Assembly (NCBI GenBank): GCA_015680685.1
Contig: MNCI01001838.1
Location: 448,652-512,651, forward strand
Source: Gnetum montanum
Lineage: Eukaryota > Streptophyta > Gnetopsida > Gnetales > Gnetaceae
Length of the DNA stretch: 64,000 bases
Reading direction: 5' to 3'
In this document: one piece after another, positions 45,305 through 54,987 of the stretch
Numbering within the stretch: position 1 is the stretch's first letter
How the letters are laid out: every line of letters starts with the position of its first letter
The notes under the pieces: generated by a model
What the model was told of the DNA's origin: nothing
The model's database searches: none
The model's input: only the letters and a program-made list of their open reading frames with translations
Made by a program: the position numbers and the translations under genes

Positions 45305-46135
45305 TGATGAGGCGTCATTCGGGGCGACCGTGATATCGTGTACGCGATATCGCAGCTAGGTTGCGATATTGCATACGTGATATCACAGCCCGTTGCCAGT
45401 TCTATAAATAAGAGGTGGCTCTCCCTTGTTTCGAATCTAGTTCTTTGTCCCTTAGCTAAATTCTTGCAGTTTTCCCTTCTCAGAGTTAGAATTATTTCTC
45501 AGTGCATGCCCGCAATGTGGTGATTGTAATTGTACAACATCCTTTATTCGAGTGTGACGTACTTGGACACGCACATGATCGGAAATAAAGATCAAGATTA
45601 ATTCATGATTGCAGCATTCACTTAGTTTAATTAATTAGTTATTTAATTTTTATTTACTGCTTTCTTAGTTAATATCTCTCACCCTTATCTTCTAGTAACG
45701 TGGAATGAGTACGACTTAATCACGAGCATTTAAGTGTGACTACTTGATAACCCAGTAGCGTACCTAGGCCGTGCACTTGGTAATCCCAGTGGTAGTCATG
45801 AACGAGGTCCAAGATGTGTATGGATGATTGAGGAATGGATGCTCATCACACTTAGGCTAGGTAGATTCTCTCTTACCCTTTCCTCCTAGCTTAGTTAATC
45901 TTATTTTCCATTACCTTCAAGAGTAGCGTTAGATTAGGAACCACATCATACACCTCACTCTAGACTAAACCATACATGACAAAGATAATACTAGTCCAGG
46001 TGGGAAGACAACAAACTGTAGCCTAAGGCTAACTATCTAGGTGCCACAACTAGTCCGTCTGTGGAATTTGACCGGATTGTGCGTGTAACGCTCGTATTCG
46101 TATGGTTGAGTGTAGAGGTACCTCACCACTCATCA
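45305..46135 (+). repeat. 5' LTR of element C
   Basis: TGATGAGGCG...CCACTCATCA, with 7-bp inverted termini TGATGAG/CTCATCA when compared across copies. U3 has two palindromic units based on GCGATATCGC/GTACGC, against one in the 3' LTR. TATA box TCTATAAATAAG at 45401-45412. Confidence 0.94.
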
Positions 46136-46136
46136 T

Positions 46137-46154
46137 TGGAGCTATTGCCATGGA
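46137..46154 (+). promoter_or_regulatory. Primer-binding site, element C
   Basis: TGGAGCTATTGCCATGGA matches the tRNA-Asp complement at 13 of 18 positions. Confidence 0.65.
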
Positions 46155-46276
46155 TTGTGCTAGTTATCTAGATTAGTTATATCATACAAGGTCGCTGTAT
46201 AGAAATTACCGATACATATTTTAGTAAGAAATAATTATAAAAAGCCACACATAAATTCACACATAATCCCACAACA

Positions 46277-48261
46277 ATGCCTCTTCTACAAGATCATGAT
46301 AATGCCACACTTAGTGAGGAAATTCATTGGAGAACCAACGAATTATATGACAATGAAGATTGGAGTATGCAACCTGAGGTGGGGGTTTCTTATAAACATG
46401 AATGAAAGCAATGTCATCCCAATGCTCAAAAGCATAACTTACACAATGACGATGAACCCCTACTGGTCACTACAAGCTTAACGCAAATATAGAAGGCTAT
46501 TCGAATCTTCCGTAGGCATTGTAAAGAGAGCCATCTACCCAGGCTCAATTTAAGCAACTTCCCTACTTTTTAGGAGGCTATCACTTAGATCTGCATCAAC
46601 ATTTACAAGCCTTCTGCGATGCCTGCACATGGAACAACATTGAGAACGGTTGGCAAAAACTTAAGCTTTTTCCTATGACACTCGTTGACCAAGCTAAACT
46701 ATGGTATGGATCATTAAAAACAAATTCAATACAACGTTGATCAATAATGGTAGAGTTATTTAATGAAAGATATCAAACCTACTGAAGAGTGTTAGCCTCA
46801 AGGAAATAAATCCAAGGGTGGGAACAAGCACAACATGAACCCTTGGACATGGCCTTAGAAAGATATTATGCACTATTAAACAACTGTTTAGGCCATGTGT
46901 TCTCTAAGGAAAGGCTAATGTATCATGTCATTGATGGGCTTCATGATGAAACAAGAGAAACCCTAGGGGTGTACGCCTAAGGGAAACTATAAAAACTACG
47001 AACCCCTCAAATCCAAGAGCTTATTAAGCAGGTAGCAAAAGAAGAAGGAGAAATTGCTAGATGGGAGAGTGTTGAAAAACATCAACGAGACCAAAATCTC
47101 AACTTAACGAAGGTCCATGATTGTAAAAAGGAGAATTCAACCTATCACAAGGAGAAAGAACCATCTTTGCGAGTACAACAATCATTGGAGGAAGTCGAGG
47201 CAAAGATCAATAAGATGTTGGAATGGATGTATAAAAAGTGTGGATAATGTGTCAATATTATTGGAGATAGAGTTTTGACAACCTAAGAAGCAGGACAAAA
47301 CATTAGACATTCAGAAAGAAGGGATGAAGGAAATAAGTGCTCAACTGCTGATCATACTTATGAATGCAACATATGCCTATATGATCATCCCAAGGGCCAA
47401 TGCCCAATCTTGTCACATTTATATGAGCATTGGGGAAACACGTTACATCTAGAGTTCGTATAGAGATACTGTGTTTGATCACAGTGGCAACCATCCCAGT
47501 CGTGGGGGAAACCAACCTTAAACTGGAGACACCCTTCATGTCATCTGAATGCAATTTCTTATCAATTCCAACATCCTGTTTCTTCAACTAGGTCAACATA
47601 CCCTATCTCACTACCTTACCATTCTCCACAATACTATCAACCCATGTCCTCAACACAACCACCGCCTTGTGCATCTTATACTCCTCCTAATTTTCAACAT
47701 TCTCATCCTTTCCCTCCTTCTACATTGCCACCAACTGTTCCTAAGGTGTCTGCACCACAGCAACAACCCACGAACACCACTTGTGCTACTATTGTCAATA
47801 GCAGTGAGAGGCCTCCTCAGCATCAAAAGCGTCCCTTCTTTAAACATGGCCATAGGAAGGGAAAACACAATTCCAAGGCCACTACATCCTCTAACTTAGC
47901 ACAAGTCCAACACTGTAGTGCATCCTCATCTTCGAACCCAACGCCTCATGTTACTTCATCAGGGCCACCAACTAACACTCTGACAACCATATGGCCTAAT
48001 GAACACAATCATGAACGGAAACCTCCCGATCCTTGCGTACCATCTAATAGTCCTAAACATCATAGTGGGTCAACGCGTTATCCGAGAACTACATCATATA
48101 AATTGCACCACTATGCTTATTACAATCAAGTGTGTGAACCCCAATGGGGTAAGTATGAACCAGTTCCAATATTTTCAACATGCAAGGATCCTCATCGTCC
48201 ATTTATTAATCCTTGCCATGCTCAACTGTTTAGTTATGGGGGATACCCCCCATTCCAATAA
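46277..48261 (+). pseudogene. gag of element C
   Basis: Starts at ATG 46277. EDWSMQPEVGVSY, DEPLLVTTSLT, a core with LHQHLQAFCDACTW, KLKLFPMTLVDQAKLWY, MVELFNERYQTY, PLDMALERYYALLNNCLGH and GLHDETRETLGVYA, a coiled region and the zinc-knuckle-like CNICLYDHPKGQC (spacing CX2CX3HX4C, near 47366-47404). The last third (47644-48261) is open, rich in Pro/His/Ser/Thr, with QHQKRPFFKHGHRKGK. It needs one frame change after the knuckle and has about six stops. The basic Arg/Ser segment seen in B is absent. Confidence 0.83.
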
Positions 48262-49690
48262 AAAGTAGGATTAATAACCATTTTTCATTTTCTTTAATTT
48301 TACAACTTTTTGTTTTCCAATTTTTCATTTTTCAATTTCTTGTTTTATCTTTTTATCTTTTTCTCTGTTTGTCTTTTTATGTTTTTATAAGTAATCTCAT
48401 TTTATCTTTTTATCTTTTTCTCTATTTGTCTTTTTATGTTTTTATATGTAATCTCATCTATGAATAAAATACTCATGTGGCTTGTTGGTTGAGGTGTGTT
48501 CTATGTTATCAAGTTTCAAGTGATCAATTATTTGGACAGTGAGCCCATTACACCCACTCATCCACTCTACAAATAAGAGGTTCTATTCGAGGGTACAGTG
48601 ATATCCTCGACATTCTTAAAACTTAAAATTAATTTTGTGTTCATTGTACCCAGAATGAAGAAGGATGGACCAAGAGGGAATGATTAGGGTGTGACATGAA
48701 GGGGACTTGCGGATTCTCTTTGGTGACGTCTATGGAAGTTATCATGCAACATGGTTGTACTAAGATCCTTGTAGATCTAATGAAAAATGGGAGTAAGAGT
48801 AATAAAAAAGGCACTTAAAAATCCAATGCTATTCTCAGGGGTCCCACTGGAAAGACATGCACCCATGCCTGAAGGTTGGCGGCTTCTCTTGATTCAGCAT
48901 TCTAAAAAAAAAGAAGGAACAAAGAAAAAAAAAGAAAGGAAAAACAAAGTGCCATAAAACAAAAGTCACTCCTCCCTTGAACAAAACGCCAAGTGATCGT
49001 ATGCCTTGTTGTTCTGGTACTCTCATGGTTGCTCATCATGGGATGAAACAATGCAGTGTCACTGATTAGAGGAATGGACTTGGTCCTACTCTTGGAATGA
49101 CGGGTTAATGACACTTTAATCACGCTTTACATGCAGGATTCACTATGCCTTGGGTCAGCTACCTCATGTCCCAATCTCTACAATCCCTTTCTATAGTTCA
49201 TCTCATCTCACTATTCGTGTAATTGTGGCTTGTGTCTTGTGTAGCGTAGAATTCTCATCTCATTTTGGTGATAATTACATGTGTGTGTTTTGTGGAATTA
49301 GTGCAGATTACATCTAACCCTTCTAGTGCCCACTGACACTTTAAGTGTGGTTACACAAGGGCATTATAGGTTGGAACCTGCTTTGGGGAGGACCCACTTG
49401 TGTAATCTTTTGTAATCTTCACTTATGACATAGCTCACACACACTATTACTTATCCTCAGCATAATTTTCAAACGATTTTCTTTCCCTATTATTACCCCT
49501 CTAAATTTCAATGTTCCTATGAACCATCACATAACCTTTTTCTTACCACCCAAGGTTTTATTGATCAGTTACACTTACTCATCATTATTCATGCCTTCCA
49601 AACCATCTAGTTACCTGAGAACTCCTTAACAATAGCCTAATGTCCTCAGTTACAACATTTATTTCAAGAAAATCCTTTAAAAATTTTGGT
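48262..49690 (+). other. Non-coding spacer of element C
   Basis: T-rich tract with a repeated TTTATCTTTTTCTCT unit (48343-48450), CAGTGAGCCCA block (48537), GACATGCACCCATGCC motif (48853) and the conserved hairpin (49349-49407). No pol remnant was found. Confidence 0.7.
49349..49407 (+). other. Conserved spacer hairpin, element C copy
   Basis: Arms GGTTACACAAG (49349-49359) and CTTGTGTAATC (49397-49407) pair over 11 bp with one G-U. The inner AGGTT-GG-AACCT (49368-49379) is a perfect inverted repeat. The loop contains CTTTGGGGAGGACCCACTT. Confidence 0.78.
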
Positions 49691-49714
49691 ATTTTGATGT
49701 GCCTCATGTCACTA

Positions 49715-49815
49715 GGGATGAGATATCGCGTATGCGATATCGCGTCCGATGTGATATAGCGTACGCAATGTATCGTACGTGATATCGCGTCCCCACAAAC
49801 ATATAAATAGGTGAC
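49715..49815 (+). promoter_or_regulatory. Internal promoter-like block of element C (GATATCGCG palindromes and TATA box)
   Basis: Palindromic units GATATCGCGTATGCGATATC and TATCGTACGTGATATCGCG fill 49721-49790, then a TATA box ATATAAATAG at 49801-49810. The motif, order and spacing are those of the C LTR U3, but this lies 3.6 kb into the element, about 490 bp before the 3' frame. A splice acceptor GATTGCAG ends directly before the ATG at 50299, so the leader may contain an intron. Promoter role inferred. Confidence 0.65.
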
Positions 49816-49816
49816 C

Positions 49817-49844
49817 CCCCCCCCCCCCCCCCCCCCCCCCCCCN
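49817..49844 (+). repeat. Poly-C tract ending in an ambiguous base
   Basis: About 27 C residues and one N, just downstream of the internal TATA box. The true length is uncertain. Confidence 0.85.
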
Positions 49845-50298
49845 CATCATTTTTTCCATTCACACAGGGGAGTTTTTGAATTTTTTCTCTACGACTTGCG
49901 ATTCAGAGACCCTTGCTTTTCTTACCATATCTCGCTCGCTGGTACTCTGATTTTCATTCCGTTTGAACTTGCTTGAACCCAGAGTGTTCAACTTAGTTTT
50001 GGGGGAGGGACATCTACCAAAAAGCACCTAATTTTTTTGGAATTTATCATCACCAAAAGGACATCATCTAGGGTAATTAGTTATAACACTTAGAATAATT
50101 GTGCCCAAAAATGATTTAACCCCTAGGCATACTGGGAAATTAAAATTTGGAAACCACCTAAGTAACACGGACTCATTATTACAATATTTCAGGCAATGTC
50201 ACATGGAGATAAAATGAATTCATTAATTAAGGAAAGCAGTAAGGTATAACTTAATTTCAAAAACAACCTTACTAACACTTGACCCTGTGTGATTGCAG

Positions 50299-53071
50299 AT
50301 GGCCCTGAAACATGGACAAAAGGAAGGCCCTACTCAAGGTGGAAGCAAATGATCTTGGAGAGGCGGAAGACAAGGTCCTGCCAGACAACATGTAGAACAG
50401 AAGGAGCAATCATTCAGCATTCATCAAGAAGAACCTCCTACTGGATGGTCCAGGTAGGCAGAAGGAGGAGCAGCAGCAGCACCTGAATAGGGACAACATC
50501 TCACATTACCCCAAGATTGTGTTCAGGCCATCCATGAAAAGTCCACATTTTCTGCGATGATTGTGGAATTGAACTTTAAATCTTTTTCAAAGTTCACTCC
50601 TAAGGCTATTAGGGATCACCTCATAAGGTCTCCCTTATGGCCTACCCTCTCTGAAAGCAGTGCCTGGTACCTAGGAGAGATGTACCAATTTTAGCATAAT
50701 AGGGAGCAAGGCACTACTATCAATATCTGTGGTGTGACAGTTAACTTCTCCACGCAGGCCATTTTGGAAGTGCTAAACCTTCCAAACACAAGGCCCAAAG
50801 TTGCTCAGTTATCCACCTGTTCAGACCCTGATGTGTGAAAGGATTGGTTGGAAAGGGCTTGTCACAGAGATAAAAAATTTGGTGAGTTAATAACGGAAGA
50901 GAGGATTTACTTTAAAATTGGAACATATCACCTCTTCCCCACAAAGGGCCTAAAAAGAATATCCACATATGTGGCTAGAGGATGTGCAGTGTTGATGGGA
51001 AAGGTTAACGCTAACCTGCCCCATTTATATTTAACGGAGATCCTGAGGCAGTTTGAGGAACGGAAGATAGGGAAGATGGCGTTGCCTTTCCCTTGTCTTA
51101 TCAGGAAGCTGTGCCAACGTGCTGGAATCAGAGGATACACCAATGATGTCCTCCGAAAAGCCCAAACTACTTCATATGCCGAATTGCTAAAGGCGCCAGC
51201 TCCAAGGAAAAGCACTGGCGAAGAGTTGGGACCAGAAAAAGAAGAAGAACAAATGGTTGGACCAACTGCAACTCAACTTGTAGGACCCATCCAACCTCTA
51301 GGCACGGGTCCCAGCCAACAATAGAAAACAGGGCCCAGCACAAGCCAGGATCAGCCACTACCACCGTAGGACTATAGACTGTCGATGAGCCATCTTAGGG
51401 CCATCGTTGAGACGGTCAGTTGGGGAAGTCGTGATGACGCAAAACTCTTCCACGTCATTGATGATGCCATACAGCCCACTGTTTCTTTGGATCACACGAG
51501 GGGTGATGTCTCTATTCACATAGGAGGAGGTGAAAGTAGATGGTATCAGGAAATGCAACATCTTTCCAGGTGTAGTTAGAGACTGGTGAAGGGGACACTG
51601 TGGTGGTCATGCAACACCAGAATGCCGCGGGAGCTGCAAAAGTAGTTACTAAACAGATCAAAGAGTCCTTTAATGTACCTATTATGCCAGCGGTAGATTT
51701 CACAGGAGCACGGGATGCTCAAACTTTGGCTGGAGCCTCAATGATTCCTACAGAACATGAGGATGCGCTTGATCGATTACTCCAAATAGGGTAAGTAATG
51801 ACATCCCTATTTGACATCCCTCAAGATGTTATGGTAATTCAGTTAGATCTTATTTCCACAAAGGGGAAGCTGGTCTTAACAGAAGTAAGGGCCAAGTATG
51901 CGGAAGCAGAAGTGCAAAAACTGCAAGAGTAGCTTGTAGCCTTACAAGCAGCACAGCGGGACCAGCTAGATAACTTTAGAACTGAGCAACTAACCAAGCT
52001 AATAGTAGAGAATAAAAGATGGCTAATGAAAAAGAGAAGGCTATTTGGGATGCCTCTGCAGCATAGGTGCAAACTCATGTGCATCTTAAGGCACTCAAGG
52101 CCTTACAAGAAGAAAACAAGCAGCTTGTTGCAGACAACCTTCGGTTGACCACCGCGGAAAAGTAAAAGAAGGTTCTCGAGGAACACTTCCATCAATTGCA
52201 AGAGCAATTCATCTAGATCAACCGAGACATAAGCCATTTAGCTAGAGAGAATCGAACACTCTCGATGGCGGATGTACATGCAATTCGTCAAAAATCAGCC
52301 ATTGAGATAAGTGCATGGAAAAATGAGGCTAAACAGCATGAAAAGCTAAAGGAGCACTTCCAAGATTAGGTGGGGATGTACAAACAGATACTTGAGAAGG
52401 AGATCCATATGGCCAAGGCCCAGATCAATGCTATCAGTGCTCAACACACTGACTGGCAGGCCATATTGGATACATATGCATTTTCCCACCAAGCAGAAGT
52501 TAAGAGCTGGGACCTACAGATTTAGGATTTGACAGAATACATGGAGTTGGCAAACTTGAGATATGCCAACCTTACCATGTTAACAACAGGGTGCCTGAGG
52601 ATACAGCTTGAGCAACAGGTAGCAACCACCCACATCAAATACGAAGCAGAATTTGGAGAGCGTAAGAAGCTGTTAGAGAAACTGGAAGTTGCAAATTCTG
52701 AACTTGAGGTGGTGAAAGCCAGCTACCAAGGATAGAAAGGTGTCACAATAGACTTGGCTTGATGGCTAGCAAATTGTCAGGAGTACAAGGATAAAGCCAG
52801 AGCCTATGAGGAGGAACGACGAGTGTTTACGGCTTGGTATGTCAAAGCCAATAAAATGTTTCCACAACTACCCTGTTCGTGGGAAGTGCTAACTCCATCA
52901 AACATTGGAACATTAGCATGGACAACACAAGACCCTCGGACCGAAGAGGAGAATCTCCAGGCCATACTTCAACATCATCAAGCCTCAAAACCTGGAGCAC
53001 AAGATAAGGGACGAGCCACTGCCACCTGGAACTACATGAGTTCCACCCATTTTTGTAGATGTAGAACATAA
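50299..53071 (+). pseudogene. Accessory 3' frame of element C
   Basis: ATG 50299 follows a perfect splice acceptor. Conserved features in order: SAWYLGEMYQF, the open segment 50848-51324 with TYHLFPTKGLKRIST, AVLMGKVNANLPHLYL and KMALPFPCLIRKLCQRAGI, a linker with MSHLRAIVE, a Glu/Gln-rich coiled coil (51840-52430) and a C-terminal part with YMELANLRYANL and FPQLPCSWEVLTP, ending at 53071. At least two frameshifts (near 51590 and before 52500) and several stops break it. Same protein family as in D and H; function unknown. Neither secretion nor membrane signals are visible. Confidence 0.75.
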
Positions 53072-53189
53072 TTTGTGTTGTATCTTCATTTTGTTTTCAT
53101 TCCACACTGCGGCATAATTCCATTTTTTCCCATCTAATAATCCCATACCTATCCACTGTGTAATCACTGTAACTCGAGGACGGGTTTTC

Positions 53190-53206
53190 ATTCAGTCGTG
53201 GGGGTA
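53190..53206 (+). promoter_or_regulatory. Polypurine-tract-like sequence, element C
   Basis: ATTCAGTCGTGGGGGTA abuts the 3' LTR. Confidence 0.75.
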
Positions 53207-54004
53207 TAATGAGTCATCATTTGGGGCGACCACGATATCGTGTACGCGATATCGCAGCCCACCACTAGTTCTATAAATAAGAGGCAGCTCTCCCTTATTT
53301 TGAATCTAGTTCTTAGTCCCTTAGCTAAATTCTTGTAGTTTTCCCTTCTCAGAGTTAGAATTATTTCTCAGTGCATGCCCGCAGTGTGGTGATTGTAATT
53401 GTACAACATCCTTTATTCGAGTGTGACGTACTTGGACACGCACATGATCGAAAATAAAGATCAAGATTAATTCATGATTGCAGCACTCACTTAGTTTAAT
53501 TAATTATTTATTTAATTGTTAGTTACTGCTTTCTTAGTGAATATCCCTCACCCTAAGCTCCTAGTAACGCGGAATGAGTATGACTTAATCACGAGCATTT
53601 AAGTGTGACTACTTGGTAACCTAGTAGTGTACCTAGGCCATGCGCTTGGTAATCCCAGTGGTAGTCGTGCACGAGGTCCAAGATGTGTACAGATGATTGA
53701 GGAATGGATGCTCATCGCACTTAGGCTAGTTAGATTCACTCTTACCCTTTCCTCCTAGCTTAGTTAATCTTATTTTCCATTACCTTCAGGAGTAGCGTTA
53801 GATTAGGAACCACATCATACACCTCACTCTAGACTAAACCATACGTGACAAAGATAATACTAGTCTAGGTGGGAAGACAGTGAACTACGACCTAAGGCTA
53901 ACTATCTAGGTGCCATAACTAGTCCATTAGCGGAATTCGATCAGATCACACGTGTAATGCTCGTATTTGTATGGTTGAGTGTAGGGGTACCTCACCACTC
54001 ATCA
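53207..54004 (+). repeat. 3' LTR of element C
   Basis: Starts TAATGAG (TG mutated to TA) and ends CCACTCATCA, then CCATG. One U3 palindromic unit; TATA box CTATAAATAA at 53271-53280. Confidence 0.93.
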
Positions 54005-54485
54005 CCATGCAACAACTACCTAAATGAAAATTCATCTTGGATAGTCTTATTTTGATTTGCTAAGTAGAGCTCAAGGCTAAAGACTTGCAGATAGAAGAAT
54101 TGATGGAATACATGAAGTTGGCAAATCTTAGATACACCAACTTAGCTATGTTAATAGTAGTCAAACCTAGAAATAGAGTTAGAACAACAACTAGTCACAA
54201 TGTATTTAATGTATAGGAAGGAGTTTGCAGATAAAAAGGATGCATAAAAAAATTTAATCATTGCTAACTTTGAACTCCAACTTGTTAAGGCTAGTTCCCA
54301 TGATCAAAAAGATGTGGTAACAGATTTGGCTAGAAGGATGAGTGATGATTAAGATTTGAAAAAACTAGACCAAGTGCTTAAAGTAGAATGCACTTAGTTT
54401 ATAGCATGGTATTTAAAGGCTAATGAACTATTTCCCTAGTTATCATTTCCTTGGAAGGTATCTACATTAGAGAATATTTATGATG
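54005..54485 (+). pseudogene. Accessory 3' frame of element H, end
   Basis: Resumes after element C with AKDLQIEELMEYMKLANLRYTNLAML, matching the C-terminal segments of C and D, and breaks off near 54485 where FP-LSFPWKVSTLENI corresponds to FPQLPCSWEVLTPSNI of C. Confidence 0.75.
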
Positions 54486-54987
54486 TTCATTAGTATTCAC
54501 AGAATAAGTATGACTAGTTTTGAATGAATGTATGATTGTTTGGTAACCTAGTAGCAACTTTGCTTAATTCTCTTAGTAGCAAAGTTTCTTAGTAATCCTA
54601 GTGATGATTATACTAGACCAAGGTGTGTCCAGCAAGCCAGGAATAGATGCTTATCATAGTTAGGCTAACTTAGTTTTGCATTTCTATCATCTATTAAATA
54701 ATATAAATTATAATCATTTCATTANCTATCATCTATTAAATAATATAAATTATAATCATTTCATTATGTTTTACTTTAGCTCATTAAGAGCCAATCAACA
54801 TCAGTATATTCTATGCCTTCTTAACGGTTAAATCATGCATTTTGATCTTCACTAACTCTACTAAGAAGGTAACGATGACAAAATTACTATTAATATGACA
54901 ATATACAATATTGTCCTAGCCACAAATTATGATCTTGTTGTACACAAACATTTGTAATTTGTATGGTTTGGCATTTGTTGCTTATCA
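54486..54987 (+). repeat. Truncated 3' LTR of element H
   Basis: Matches only the R/U5 half of the family LTR: AGAATAAGTATGACTAG, GTTTGGTAACCTAGTAGC, GTAATCCTAGTGATG, GGTGTGTCCAG and the end TTTGTATGGTTTGG...CTTATCA. U3 and the end of the 3' frame were lost together. It contains a 41-bp perfect duplication around the N at 54725. Confidence 0.7.

Larger units (their letters stand above)
45305..54004 (+). mobile_element. Element C: non-autonomous Ty3/gypsy element with gag and accessory 3' frame but no pol
   Basis: 8.7 kb with LTRs of 831 and 798 bp and perfect target duplications CCATG (45300-45304 and 54005-54009). The internal region has a primer site, gag, spacer with hairpin, palindrome/TATA block, 3' frame and G-rich tract. 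Protease, RT, RNase H and integrase are wholly missing, with gag running straight into the spacer as in B. The LTRs are close to each other outside U3 repeats, so the insertion is comparatively young. It sits inside the 3' frame of H. Confidence 0.93.
15499..54987 (+). mobile_element. Element H: old Ty3/gypsy (Athila/Tat-like) element split by insertions B, D and C
   Basis: H can be reassembled in order from four segments: 15499-16882, 23374-25166, 38106-45304 and 54005-54987, about 11.3 kb. They carry a 5' LTR remnant, gag, protease, the RT start, the rest of RT/RNase H/integrase, the spacer, the 3' coiled-coil frame and a truncated 3' LTR. Each junction is marked by a target duplication and by continuity of the H reading frame across the insertion. 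It is far more decayed than A-D. No matching target duplication was found for H itself; both of its LTRs have lost sequence. Confidence 0.85.

Noticed and set aside
45305-46135. 45305-46135 as the 3' LTR of element H
   Set aside because: Although it follows the H 3' frame, the target duplication CCATG and the resumed frame at 54005 show that it is the 5' LTR of element C.
49715-49815. Palindrome array as a CRISPR-like repeat or solo LTR insertion
   Set aside because: There are no regular spacers, and neither an LTR end nor U5 follows. Only the U3-like palindromes and a TATA box are present.
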